From contig NZ_JACSPY010000009.1 of the NCBI RefSeq assembly GCF_014836885.1, forward strand, positions 52,395 through 116,394: 64,000 nucleotides of DNA, written 5' to 3'. Source of the DNA: Brevibacterium gallinarum. Its GTDB lineage: Bacteria > Actinomycetota > Actinomycetes > Actinomycetales > Brevibacteriaceae. The translations under genes were made by a program, and so were the position numbers. The notes under the pieces are model-generated. The model saw only the letters and a program-made list of their open reading frames with translations, was not told where the DNA came from and did no database searches. This document shows positions 35,843 through 44,433 of this stretch, piece by piece. The stretch's first letter is position 1. Every line of letters starts with the position of its first letter.

Positions 35843-36525
35843 GAGATGAGCTCCTTGAGATCGTCGGACAGGCCGCCGGGCGAGCGGCCGTGGGTGCGGC
35901 GGGAGGTGGTGACGGGGATGTCGAGCGGCCAGCGCACATCGAGGCCGGCTGCCTCAGCGCGGATGACGAGGTCGACGTCCTCGTGCACGGCCAGCGCAGC
36001 GAATCCGCCGAGGGCATCGTAGGCGCGCGGGTGGAAGGACAGGTTGGCGCCGTGGACGTGGCGGTGGCCGGCTGGGGTGATGCCGGTGGCATACAGGGCC
36101 GACCAGCGGGTGCCCAGCGTGTCCTGGAGGTGCGGGTCTGCCGGGGGTTCGAGGCAGACGGTGCCGGCGATGAGCTCGGCGCCCTCGGCGCTGAGCTCGA
36201 GGAGGCGGCGGCACCACGAGGTGGGTACGGCGCTGTCGGCGTCGGTGGTGGCCAGCCAGGCGGCCTGTGGTGCGGTGGCGCGCAGGTGGGCGAATCCGGC
36301 GTGCCGTGCCGCGCCGACGCGGCCGAGGCGGACCGGCAGCACGTCGGCGCCGTGGGCGCGGGCGGTGGCCGCGGTGGCATCGGTGCAGGAGTCGGCGACG
36401 ACGAGGACGCCGAGCCGGCAGCCGGCTGCGGCCGCCGAGGCGGTGAGGGCGTCGAGCGCGCGGGGCAGGAGGGCTTCCTCGTTGTGGGCGGGGATGACGA
36501 CGTGCAGCTGCGTGGAGTCCGTCAC
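35839..36525 (-). CDS. family 2 glycosyltransferase
   Basis: 228 residues, GT-A fold. VVIPAHNEEALLPRALDAL starts the nucleotide-sugar domain, LATTDADSAVPTSW is the DxD region, and VHEDVDLVIRAEAAGLDVRW contains the ED acid/base motif. There is no membrane segment, so it is cytoplasmic or peripheral. GTG start at 36525 with AGGAGGG 8 nt upstream. First gene of the operon with the ACAD-like and PIG-L/MTase genes, divergent from the WcbI gene. Confidence 0.88.
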   Translation of the reverse strand: MTDSTQLHVVIPAHNEEALLPRALDALTASAAAAGCRLGVLVVADSCTDATAATARAHGADVLPVRLGRVGAARHAGFAHLRATAPQAAWLATTDADSAVPTSWCRRLLELSAEGAELIAGTVCLEPPADPHLQDTLGTRWSALYATGITPAGHRHVHGANLSFHPRAYDALGGFAALAVHEDVDLVIRAEAAGLDVRWPLDIPVTTSRRTHGRSPGGLSDDLKELIS

Positions 36526-36673
36526 CTGTCCATCCCTCCTGCCACAGTGCTCCCAGGAGCGGGCGGACCATTCCCAGGGCGTCAAGGAACCTTGTACTGT
36601 GATCCTACCTGCTCATTCCCATCACCGGCACCAGTGCGACCGCGGTGATGAAGAGCTGACCTGAGGAGACACC

Positions 36674-37642
36674 ATGGGCAGACGACAGCACTACGCCGGG
36701 TTCTACGGACTCGCCCCAGCGCCGTGGGCGGACGAGCGGCCGAAGACGATCGTGGTGGGCAACTGCCAGGCGGAGTCGATGCGCATCCTGCTGGAGTCCA
36801 GCGGCTGGCTCACCACCATGCGGATCCCGCCGATCTTCGAATGGAGCGCCGAGGACACCGCCCGGGCGCGGGCGCTCATCGAGGGCATCGATGTGCTCGT
36901 CATCCAGCCGGTGCATGCCGACTACCGCGGCATGCCGTGCGGCACCGAGCAGCTCGAAGACCTCCTGCGGCCGCAGGCGGTGAGCGTGCGGATCCCCTCC
37001 CTGCGCTACAACGGCCTGCACCCGTATCACGCGATCGTGCGCGATCCGCAGGATTCGAGCCTCGACCCGCCGGTGGTGCCGTACTCGGATCTGCGCACCA
37101 TCATCGCCGCTGCCGCCGGCTGCGACCCGGCCGATGCCGCCGACTGGCTGGCCGGCGCACCACCGCTGAGCCCGCAGGCGATCACGGCGGCTGCCGAGGA
37201 GTCGGTCTCCCAGCTGCGCCGCCGGCAGGCCGCCCACGGCACCGTGGTGATGGATGATGTGCTCGCCGCTGCCCCGCACTGGCCGACGATCAACCATCCC
37301 GACACCGCCACGCTCATGACCCTGGCCCAGCGCACCCTCGACCGTGCAGCTGCGGCCACCGGTGCCGAGGCGGGGCTCACCGTGGTGCATCCGGGCCGGG
37401 AGCTGCTCGGCGGGCTGGAGGCACCGGTGCTGATCGACGCGGCGACCGTGCTGGCAGCACAGCTGCGGCCAGGCGCACGGGCAGAGGTGTGGCAGTCCCG
37501 TGACTGGGATGCACCGGTCAGCGTAGCGCAGGTGGCGGCTGAGCAGATCGTGTTCTGCCGGCGGGCAGGATTCCTCGACGCGGCTCTCACCCGGTGCCGG
37601 GAGCGCATCGAGATCCTCGGCCTCGACGCCCTGCTGCCGTAG
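36674..37642 (+). CDS. WcbI-type polysaccharide biosynthesis protein
   Basis: 322 residues. IVVGNCQAESMRILLESS matches the GNCQ motif of the WcbI family, capsule proteins related to SGNH/acetyltransferase folds; IQPVHADYRGMPCGTEQL and SLRYNGLHPYHAIVR continue the match. WcbI proteins bind CoA and are thought to acetylate capsule sugars. GAGGAGA lies 6 nt before the ATG. Divergent from the GT2-ACAD-PIG-L/MTase operon over about 150 bp, implying a shared glycan pathway. Confidence 0.83.
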   Translation: MGRRQHYAGFYGLAPAPWADERPKTIVVGNCQAESMRILLESSGWLTTMRIPPIFEWSAEDTARARALIEGIDVLVIQPVHADYRGMPCGTEQLEDLLRPQAVSVRIPSLRYNGLHPYHAIVRDPQDSSLDPPVVPYSDLRTIIAAAAGCDPADAADWLAGAPPLSPQAITAAAEESVSQLRRRQAAHGTVVMDDVLAAAPHWPTINHPDTATLMTLAQRTLDRAAAATGAEAGLTVVHPGRELLGGLEAPVLIDAATVLAAQLRPGARAEVWQSRDWDAPVSVAQVAAEQIVFCRRAGFLDAALTRCRERIEILGLDALLP

Positions 37643-37652
37643 ACCGGCCGCG

Positions 37653-38243
37653 TCACTCGGCGCCGGCTGCGCGTTCGGCACGGGCGAGATCGGCAGGTGT
37701 GTCGATGTCGATGAGCTCGGCCTCGGTGGCTGGGATGAGCGTGACATCGCGGCTGCGGTACAGCGTCCTGACCGGCAGGCCGGTTGTCGGACCCACACCG
37801 GCGAGGGCATCGCGCAGGGTCGCCTCGAACCAGGCCGCACACAGGAACTGCACCCGCCCGCGGGGGTCGACGGCAGCCGCCGGGGTCCCGGCGGTGGCAG
37901 CCGCGCGTAGCCGGTCCAGCAGCGCAACGGTCACTGACGGCATATCGCCGGCCAGCAGCAGGATGATCCTCTCACCTGCCGGCAGTGCGGCAAGAGCGCA
38001 GCTGATGCCGTGCAGCGGCCCGCCGAAGGCCGGCTCCTCGTCGACAAGGCGCAGGCGGGAGAGCATCCCGGCATCGATCCCGGCAGGCGAACCGCACACA
38101 ACGACCTCTCCGACTCCGGCCGCCTCAACGGTGGTGAGGAGAGAGGCGATGACCGGACTCCCGGCGATCTCGATGCCCGGGGTGTGCCGGCCGCCGAAGC
38201 GGCTCGAACGCCCACCGGTGAGGATGATCGCCGCCGTGTCCAT
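37653..38243 (-). CDS. mobA: molybdenum cofactor guanylyltransferase-like protein
   Basis: 196 residues. IILTGGRSSRFGGRH is the MobA nucleotidyltransferase P-loop (LAGGxSxRxGxxK, Lys replaced by His here), VDEEPAFGGPLHGI and LLAGDMPSV are further family motifs, and DIDTPADLARA is the C-terminal signature. The missing Lys makes the exact activity uncertain, and no other moco genes are in the window. Leaderless start: TAGGCT 6 nt before ATG. Confidence 0.82.
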   Translation of the reverse strand: MDTAAIILTGGRSSRFGGRHTPGIEIAGSPVIASLLTTVEAAGVGEVVVCGSPAGIDAGMLSRLRLVDEEPAFGGPLHGISCALAALPAGERIILLLAGDMPSVTVALLDRLRAAATAGTPAAAVDPRGRVQFLCAAWFEATLRDALAGVGPTTGLPVRTLYRSRDVTLIPATEAELIDIDTPADLARAERAAGAE

Positions 38244-38420
38244 ACCGTCAGCCTACGGGCGCGGCCCGTCCGGCGGCGACCACCGCCTCGGGCGCCGCCC
38301 GCTGGGCACACGGGAACGCCGGATGCCGGCCAGGTGACCGGGATCACCGGTGGGCTAGGCTGGAGGACATTGACCAACTGCAGATGAGGGCGCAGTGACG
38401 CTGCGTGGAGAGGAGATCCG

Positions 38421-40544
38421 ATGGACGACCAGCACCACGAACAGCGAACCGGCAGCAGCACCCGGCCCGGCCGGCACAAGCCCGCAGTCACCTCCCGTCG
38501 ACCGGATCTGGCCCATCAGCCCGATGACTCCTTCCTCACCGGCCGGCGCAAGGCCGCCCAGCGGTTCTTCCACGAGCTGACGTATCCGCACAACATCCAC
38601 CCGGCGCTGGTGCCCGGCGTGTCGGTCGAGGACCAGCGCATCCGCTACCGGGTCGACAAGGTCATCCTCACCGTCGTCGGCGCGCTCATCGTCGGGTTCA
38701 TCATCTGGGGCATCATCAACCCCGGACAGGTCACCCAGGTCTCGACCGCGGCACTGAACTGGACGATGCTCAACCTCGGCTGGATCTTCAACACCCTGGC
38801 GGTGGGCATGATCCTGTTCCTGCTCGTCATCGCATTCTCCACCTACGGGCGCATCCCGCTCGGACTCGACGGCGAGAAGCCGGAGTACTCGACCGCCTCG
38901 TGGGCGGCGATGCTGTTCGGCGCCGGCATCGGCATCGGCATCATCTTCTTCGGCCCCTACGAGCCGATGACGTATTACCTCTCACCGCGGCCCGGCGCCT
39001 ATGACCCGGCCACCGTCGAGGCGATTAAGGGTGCGATGGCCCAGGCCGCCCTGCACTGGGGTGTGAGCGCCTGGGCGATCTATGCGATCGTCGGACTGGC
39101 CGTGGGCTACGTGTCCTACCGCCGCGGCCGGGTGCCGCTGATGTCTTCGATCCTCATGCCGCTCATCGGCGGCGATTCCCGCAGCGCGCCGGCCCGCATC
39201 ATCGACGGCCTGGCGATCATCGCCACCCTCTTCGGCACCGCCGCCAGCCTCGGCATCGGCGCGCTGCAGATCGCCCGCGGCGTCGAGGTCGTCACCGGCT
39301 GGGGCCCGACCGGCAACCGGATGGCGCTCATCATCATCGTCGTGCTCACCATCGGCACGATCATCTCCGCTGTGGCCGGCATCGCCAAGGGCATCCGGCG
39401 GCTGTCGAACTTCAACATGTTCCTCGCCATCGGTCTGGCGCTGTTCTTCTTCGTCGTGGGACCGACGATCTTCCTCATCAACGTCATCCCCGGCATGATC
39501 GTGCAGTACTTCGACACGATGCCGCAGATGCTCTCAGCCTCGATGGCCGACAGCCCTGAGATGCAGGAGTTCCTGTCGTCGTGGACGACGTTCTACTGGG
39601 CATGGTGGGTCAGCTGGTCGCCGTTCGTCGGCGTGTTCACCGCCAAGATCTCCCGCGGGCGCACCATCCGCCAATTCATCCTCGGCGTGCTGCTCATCCC
39701 CTCGACGATCATCGTGCTGGCGTTCACGATCCTCGGCGGCACCGCGATCTGGCTGCAGCGCACCCACGGCTCCATCGCCGCCGATGGCACGGCAGAATCG
39801 CTGCCGGCACCGGAGGAGATCTTCTTCGTCGTCCTCGACCAGCTGCCCGGCGCGCAGATCATGGCCCCGATCGTCATCGTCATGCTCGCCGTGTTCTTCA
39901 TCACCACCTCGGACTCGGCCTCCCTGGTCAACTCGCAGCTGTCCCAGGGCGGCAAACCCGAACCGAACAAGCTCATCACCGCGTTCTGGGCGGTCTGCAT
40001 GGCAGGCATCGCCGTGGTCATGCTGCTCGTCGGCGGTGAGGACGCGCTCACCGGACTGCAGAACCTCATCACCGTCACCGCGCTGCCGTTCTCCGTGGTG
40101 CTCGTGCTCATGTGCGTGGCCCTGGTCAAGGAGCTGCGCAGCGACCCGCAGACGATCCGCAAGAGCTATGAGCGGTGGGCGCTGCAGAAGGCGATCCGGC
40201 GCGGCATCGACACCTACGGCGATGACTTCACCATCACCATCGAACCGACCGATCCGCGCAGCGAATACGCCACCGGCGCTGAGGTCGACTCCCATGCCGA
40301 TGAGTACACCAACTGGTACGCCCGCACGGATGAGGACGGCAACCCGGTGCCCTACGACTACGCCACCGGCCGCTACCTCGACGGCAAGGACCACAACGGC
40401 GACCCCTACCCCGATGAGCTCGGTGACGGATCCGCACCCGACGCGGCAGGGACAGGGGAGGATCCCGCACCCGAGGCGGGGTCGAGTCCGGAGCGGACGC
40501 CGCTGCCGATGAGCACCGGCGCACCGGCGGCTGAGGGCGGCTGA
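38421..40544 (+). CDS. BCCT-family betaine/carnitine/choline-type transporter
   Basis: 707 residues with twelve membrane segments. FGAGIGIGIIFFG is the Gly-rich sodium/substrate stretch of TM3, and WTTFYWAWWVSWSPFVGVFTAKISRGRTIRQFI the family signature in TM8. An N-terminal cytoplasmic region of about 70 residues and an acidic C-terminal tail of about 140 residues (YATGAEVDSHADEYTNWYA onward) flank the core; such tails tune osmosensing in BetP. RBS GGAGAGGAG. A TAGGCT -10 box lies at 38357-38362. Likely imports a compatible solute with sodium. Confidence 0.93.
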   Translation: MDDQHHEQRTGSSTRPGRHKPAVTSRRPDLAHQPDDSFLTGRRKAAQRFFHELTYPHNIHPALVPGVSVEDQRIRYRVDKVILTVVGALIVGFIIWGIINPGQVTQVSTAALNWTMLNLGWIFNTLAVGMILFLLVIAFSTYGRIPLGLDGEKPEYSTASWAAMLFGAGIGIGIIFFGPYEPMTYYLSPRPGAYDPATVEAIKGAMAQAALHWGVSAWAIYAIVGLAVGYVSYRRGRVPLMSSILMPLIGGDSRSAPARIIDGLAIIATLFGTAASLGIGALQIARGVEVVTGWGPTGNRMALIIIVVLTIGTIISAVAGIAKGIRRLSNFNMFLAIGLALFFFVVGPTIFLINVIPGMIVQYFDTMPQMLSASMADSPEMQEFLSSWTTFYWAWWVSWSPFVGVFTAKISRGRTIRQFILGVLLIPSTIIVLAFTILGGTAIWLQRTHGSIAADGTAESLPAPEEIFFVVLDQLPGAQIMAPIVIVMLAVFFITTSDSASLVNSQLSQGGKPEPNKLITAFWAVCMAGIAVVMLLVGGEDALTGLQNLITVTALPFSVVLVLMCVALVKELRSDPQTIRKSYERWALQKAIRRGIDTYGDDFTITIEPTDPRSEYATGAEVDSHADEYTNWYARTDEDGNPVPYDYATGRYLDGKDHNGDPYPDELGDGSAPDAAGTGEDPAPEAGSSPERTPLPMSTGAPAAEGG

Positions 40545-40546
40545 GG

Positions 40547-41074
40547 ATGGCAAGCCAGGTGGTGCCTCCAGCCCGGCGGCTCAAGGAGCTGTTCACCGAC
40601 TACATCGTCATCCTCGGCTACCTCGCGGTGCTCGCCCTCATCAGCGCTGCGCTCTACCGGCTCGTCCTCGGCTGGGTGCCGGAGTTCAGCCGAACCCACA
40701 CCCAGCTCATCGCGACGCTGACCTCGGTGGTGCCGATCGTGCTGATCTTCTCCGCCCTCGACTACCACCGGCCCTGCGGCACCATCGGCAAACGCCGGGT
40801 CGGGCTGATGGTCGCCTACCGCACCCGCGAGCCGTGGCGGGCGCTGGTGCGCAATGCGGTGAAGTTCACGCCCTGGCAGCTGGCCCACATCGGGATCATC
40901 GACGGGGTCTACACCGAGTTCGACCAGCCGGTCTCCCACATCTTCCTGTGGTCGGGGACGGCGCTGCTGTTCATCCTCCTCGGGATGGGGCTGCTGCGGG
41001 CCGATGGCCGGCATCTCGGCGACATGCTCGCCGGCACCCAGGTGGTGCCGGTGGGGAGTACAATCACGCCATGA
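40547..41074 (+). CDS. RDD family membrane protein
   Basis: 175 residues. ARRLKELFTDY is a diverged RDD start (LKE for RxxDD), followed by four membrane segments and TIGKRRVGLMV, a family hallmark (GKRxxGLRV). Two nt after the BCCT stop, thus in the same transcript; RDD proteins have been linked to sodium or osmotic tolerance in some bacteria. Its stop overlaps the next gene in ATGA. Confidence 0.85.
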   Translation: MASQVVPPARRLKELFTDYIVILGYLAVLALISAALYRLVLGWVPEFSRTHTQLIATLTSVVPIVLIFSALDYHRPCGTIGKRRVGLMVAYRTREPWRALVRNAVKFTPWQLAHIGIIDGVYTEFDQPVSHIFLWSGTALLFILLGMGLLRADGRHLGDMLAGTQVVPVGSTITP

Positions 41075-41355
41075 GTGAGGAACTGCCCGGCGGTGCCGTC
41101 CATCCGCTGCCTGAGGATCTGGGTGCAGAGCTCACCGCGCACGCCCAGGCGCGTGAGGCGTGGCTGGACATCACGACGCTGGCCCGCAATGAGTTCATCT
41201 GCTGGGTCGAAGACGCCAAGCAGGCCGCCACGCGTGAGCGGCGCATCCGGCGCACCCGTGAGGAGCTCGAGGATGGGATGCGCCGGCCGTGCTGCTGGCC
41301 CGGCTGCAAGCACCGCGAGCGCACCGGCAGGCCGCCGGCCGCGCAGGGCAGCTGA
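41071..41355 (+). CDS. YdeI/OmpD-associated family small protein
   Basis: 94 residues. LPEDLGAELTAHAQAREAWLDITTLARNEFICWVEDAKQAATRERRIRRT fits the short YdeI-type C-terminal module; CCWPGCKHRER closes the protein with a CPGC pair that could bind metal. It overlaps the RDD gene by ATGA but also has its own TACAAT 6 nt before the ATG, so it can be expressed leaderless from an internal promoter. Confidence 0.85.
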   Translation: MSEELPGGAVHPLPEDLGAELTAHAQAREAWLDITTLARNEFICWVEDAKQAATRERRIRRTREELEDGMRRPCCWPGCKHRERTGRPPAAQGS

Positions 41356-41358
41356 TCC

Positions 41359-42114
41359 TCAGTCGTTCTCCTCGGTGGCGGCGATGACCCGGTAGACGCC
41401 GGGCAGTTCGGTCAGCTCTTCGACCAGCGTGCCGGACTTGAGGTCTGGGCCGGGGGTGAAGCGCAGCGACGCCTGGATGATGGTGCCCTTCCGGCCGTGC
41501 AGGCGCTGGGTGTGGGTCAGTGCGGCCTCGTATCCCAGCTCCGAGGCGGTGGCGAGGATGTCGCGCAGCACACCGTGGCCGTCAGCGTAGCGGATCGTGA
41601 TGTAGCGCGAATGGCGCGGATCGCGCATCCGCTTGACCGCGAAGGTCACGACGAACACGGTCAGCAGGTACAGTCCGACCGTCAGCGCCGCGACAGCCGG
41701 CATGCCCGCACCGCAGGCCATCCCGACCGAGGCGGTCACCCAGATGCTGGCCGCGGTCGTGAGCCCGGAGACGATGTTCTGGCGCACGAAGATGACACCA
41801 GCACCGAGGAAGCCGATGCCGGTGACGATCTGCGCGGCGATCCGGGCGGGATCGCGGGTGACGTCCTCAGCTCCGGCGAAGCCGTAGACCGACACGAGTG
41901 TGAAGAGGGCAGCGCCCAGGCCTACGAGGATGTGCGTGCGGGCCCCGGCGCTCTTGTGCCGCAGCTCGCGTTCGACGCCGATGATCGCCGAGAGCACGAA
42001 GGCGGCTACGAGCAGCAGGGCCTGGGTGCCCAGGTCGGCGGGAACGAGATCGATGTCCACGGTGGTGTCGTCACTCCCTGTTGTCTCAGCTGCCGTCGCC
42101 GAGGCCGTGGCCAC
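41359..42114 (-). CDS. MgtC/SapB family membrane protein
   Basis: 251 residues. [44 protein letters not shown] and [19 protein letters not shown] are the MgtC N-terminal membrane-domain motifs; the C-terminal part (about 170-251) is an ACT-like cytoplasmic domain. Involved in adaptation to low magnesium or in regulation of ATP synthase in pathogens. GTG start overlaps the DJ-1 gene by 29 bp; a later start is possible. Confidence 0.9.
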   Translation of the reverse strand: MATASATAAETTGSDDTTVDIDLVPADLGTQALLLVAAFVLSAIIGVERELRHKSAGARTHILVGLGAALFTLVSVYGFAGAEDVTRDPARIAAQIVTGIGFLGAGVIFVRQNIVSGLTTAASIWVTASVGMACGAGMPAVAALTVGLYLLTVFVVTFAVKRMRDPRHSRYITIRYADGHGVLRDILATASELGYEAALTHTQRLHGRKGTIIQASLRFTPGPDLKSGTLVEELTELPGVYRVIAATEEND

Positions 42115-42736
42115 CGGTGCCGGGGATAAGTCCGTTGCGTGCGGCGAACGGGTCCCAGCCAGGGTCGGCCTGGACGTCGAGCTCGACGAAATCGCAGGCC
42201 TCGCGGGCCTTCTCTTCGCTTGTGAGCGACGCGATGAGGGCAGCGGTCATGTCCATTCCGGCAGCCACACCCGAAGATGTCCAGCGGCTGCCGTCTTCAA
42301 CCCAGCGGGCGACCGGCTGCCAGTCGACATCGCTGCCGAAGCCCGTCGCCCACCGGTAGGCACGCTTGTTCGTCGTCGCCCGGTGCCCCTCCAGCAGCCC
42401 GGCCGCTGCCAGCAGCGCCGACCCGGTGCACACCGAAGCCACCACTTCGGCACCGGCGCAGTACTCCCGCAGCCAGGTGAGGAAGCCCTCCTCGGTGACG
42501 AGGCGGCGCGTGCCGAAGCCGCCGGGGCCGAGCACGACATCGGCTGCCGGGGTTGCGGTGCAGGCGGAATCGGGCACGATCCGGGTGCCCTGATGGCTGG
42601 CGACCGGCTCACCGGTGGGCCCGAGCATGACGATGGTGAAGTCATCGGGCAGCACGCTGAGCAGTTCGACAGGCCCGAAGACATCGAGCAGTTCGAATCC
42701 CTCGAACAGGACGACGGCGACAGTGCGGTTCTCCAC
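42086..42736 (-). CDS. DJ-1/PfpI family protein
   Basis: 216 residues. [33 protein letters not shown] and the nucleophile elbow [26 protein letters not shown] (Cys near residue 105) mark the AraC-N/isonitrile-hydratase branch of the superfamily. Whether it is a hydratase or a chaperone/glyoxalase cannot be told. GTG at 42736 is preferred because TAGACT sits exactly 6 nt upstream (leaderless); an ATG one codon earlier would be only 3 nt from that box. Confidence 0.86.
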   Translation of the reverse strand: MENRTVAVVLFEGFELLDVFGPVELLSVLPDDFTIVMLGPTGEPVASHQGTRIVPDSACTATPAADVVLGPGGFGTRRLVTEEGFLTWLREYCAGAEVVASVCTGSALLAAAGLLEGHRATTNKRAYRWATGFGSDVDWQPVARWVEDGSRWTSSGVAAGMDMTAALIASLTSEEKAREACDFVELDVQADPGWDPFAARNGLIPGTGGHGLGDGS

Positions 42737-42801
42737 CATCCCAGTCTACGCAGGAGAACTCCGAAGCAGGTTCCGGTCGACTGAACCCCGGGCAGCACAA
42801 G

Positions 42802-42830
42802 GGCGGAGCAGCATCGTCTGCTGCTCCGCC
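42802..42830. terminator. strong hairpin terminator
   Basis: A perfect 12-bp stem GGCGGAGCAGCA/TGCTGCTCCGCC with loop TCGTC, followed by TTCTC. It lies downstream of the VWA surface-protein gene and upstream of the DJ-1 promoter. Confidence 0.8.
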
Positions 42831-42884
42831 TTCTCAGCGGGTCACATGGATCACCTGCTCACCGGCACGTGATCACGCGTGTCA

Positions 42885-44288
42885 TCAGGCCCGATTGCGG
42901 CGGGTCAGCGCGACAGTTGCGGCACCCGTTGCGAGCAGGGCGAGACCGAATCCGACCGACATGCCAACTTCGGAACCGGTGCGCGGCAGGTCGTGGTCGC
43001 TGTCGCGCCCCGATCCATCATCATCGCGTGCGTCGTCGTTCTTGCTATCGTCGTCACCCGGCTTGTCGGAGGGCTGATCGGACGGGTCGCCAGTCGGGGT
43101 CTGCGACGGTTCCTCGGTCGGGGTCTCCGTCGGGTTGTCCGTGGGTTCCTCGGTCGGGTCGTCACCGGCCTTCCAGTTGACAACCGTGCAGGTGACAATC
43201 TGCTCACGCTTCACCGACAGGCTGAATCCGGTCTCACCGGCATTCTCCACCGGCACCTCGACCGGTTCGTCACCGTTTGTCTCGTGGCAGACAGCGTTCT
43301 TGCCGTCCTGCTTCCTCAGGGTGAAGTCGTCCTTGAGCGTTTCGCTGATCGTCGTGTCCACGGATGGGCGGGAGACGAGGTCATCGTAGGCGAAGTTCAC
43401 GACGCCGTTTTCGTTGGTCGTGGCCTGTGCGGGATCGGCGTTGGTGGCCGTGAAGTCCCAACCCTCGGCTGGCTCTGGTGCAGCTTCACCGATCTGCGTC
43501 TTCTTCAACACCGTCACGCTGCCCTCACAGGTGGCAGCTGCGATCTGTCGCAGGCGTTCGCCGAGCTGGTCGTAGTCATCGGCGGAGTAGTAGTCGGAGT
43601 TCTCATTCGGGCCCGAGATCTTCACGATGTTCTCAACCGTCGGATCGCTGCCCACAGCGATGCCGACCATCTTCGTGCCCTCGCCCTTGACTCCGTTGGC
43701 CGAGGTGATCGCGGTGTCGAGGTCGATCTGGTCGAACTGGGCGCCGCGGTCGGTGTTGTTCCCCTCACCGGGGGTGCCGTAGGCGGTCGGCTTGCCGTCG
43801 GTGACGAAGAACACGGCGTCGTAGCCCTTGCCCTGGGCCTGTGCGATGCCGCGGTCCCAGTTGGTGCCGCCGTCGTTGCTGGCTGGGCGTGTGAGTCCGT
43901 CTATGCGGTTCTTGACATCGGCAGCGTTGCCAGCCTCGGCAATGCCCGTGACCGGGATGTCGGCGTTGTTGCCGGCTGGTGCGAAGGTGGCGAAGGTCTG
44001 CACGCCCACAGAGCTCGGCGTGCCGGTGAGAGTGTCGACAACGCCCTTCGCGGCTTCTTTCGACTTCTCGACATCGGCATCAGTCAAGGAGTTGGACAGG
44101 TCGAGCACGATGCCGAGGTTGAGACCGCAGCGATCAGGGAGGGACGGGTTAGGAGCAGGCTCGATGGGCTGCGCAGCAACGGGAAAAGTCCCGATGAACG
44201 CCGTGGCGGCGACCAGAGATCCAGCCGCAGTTGCGGCTAAAAGGCTTCGGAATCCGCGTAACCGCGCGGCGGCGGGGGGGGGGGGCAT
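42885..44288 (-). CDS. VWA/SpaA-domain LPxTG surface protein with 5' poly-C tract
   Basis: 467 residues. Signal peptide (LLAATAAGSLVAATAFI, cleavage after VAA), a von Willebrand A domain (about 55-240) with MIDAS residues in VLDLSNS, GGTNWDRG and FVTDGKPT, then a SpaA/Cna-B-like beta domain (VTVLKKTQIG), a Thr/Pro/Glu/Asp stalk, the sortase signal LPRTG, a membrane helix and RRNRA. It should be linked to peptidoglycan as an adhesin. The ATG is followed at once by twelve C residues (44274-44285), so strand slippage would switch the frame. SD is GAGGA 4 nt upstream. Confidence 0.9.
   Translation of the reverse strand: MPPPPAAARLRGFRSLLAATAAGSLVAATAFIGTFPVAAQPIEPAPNPSLPDRCGLNLGIVLDLSNSLTDADVEKSKEAAKGVVDTLTGTPSSVGVQTFATFAPAGNNADIPVTGIAEAGNAADVKNRIDGLTRPASNDGGTNWDRGIAQAQGKGYDAVFFVTDGKPTAYGTPGEGNNTDRGAQFDQIDLDTAITSANGVKGEGTKMVGIAVGSDPTVENIVKISGPNENSDYYSADDYDQLGERLRQIAAATCEGSVTVLKKTQIGEAAPEPAEGWDFTATNADPAQATTNENGVVNFAYDDLVSRPSVDTTISETLKDDFTLRKQDGKNAVCHETNGDEPVEVPVENAGETGFSLSVKREQIVTCTVVNWKAGDDPTEEPTDNPTETPTEEPSQTPTGDPSDQPSDKPGDDDSKNDDARDDDGSGRDSDHDLPRTGSEVGMSVGFGLALLATGAATVALTRRNRA
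44274..44285 (-). repeat. 12-nt homopolymeric C tract within the start of the surface-protein gene
   Basis: Twelve uninterrupted G on the plus strand encode Pro codons 2-5 of the VWA/LPxTG gene. Tracts of this length are prone to slipped-strand mispairing; gain or loss of one base abolishes the reading frame. Confidence 0.9.
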
Positions 44289-44331
44289 GTTTCCTCGCTA
44301 GTTGAATGAACTTTCCTATATGGCATGTCGC

Positions 44332-44360
44332 AGGTTATAGGAACACGTCTGTCATGTCAA
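44332..44360 (-). promoter_or_regulatory. sigma70-type promoter of the surface-protein gene
   Basis: On the minus strand TTGACA (44355-44360), 17-nt spacer, TAACCT (44332-44337); a TATAAC overlapping the -10 would give a 15-nt spacer. The leader to the ATG is about 35 nt. Confidence 0.6.
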
Positions 44361-44433
44361 TCTCAGAGATGATTCCTTTCCTGAAGGGTGCCTGTGCGCG
44401 CGTAGGGCCTGGCTGGTCACTAGACTGTTCGCC

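Noticed and set aside
42879..44240. Long plus-strand frame opposite the VWA/LPxTG gene
   Set aside because: The minus-strand product has signal peptide, VWA MIDAS and sortase signal; the plus frame has none and lacks a start signal.
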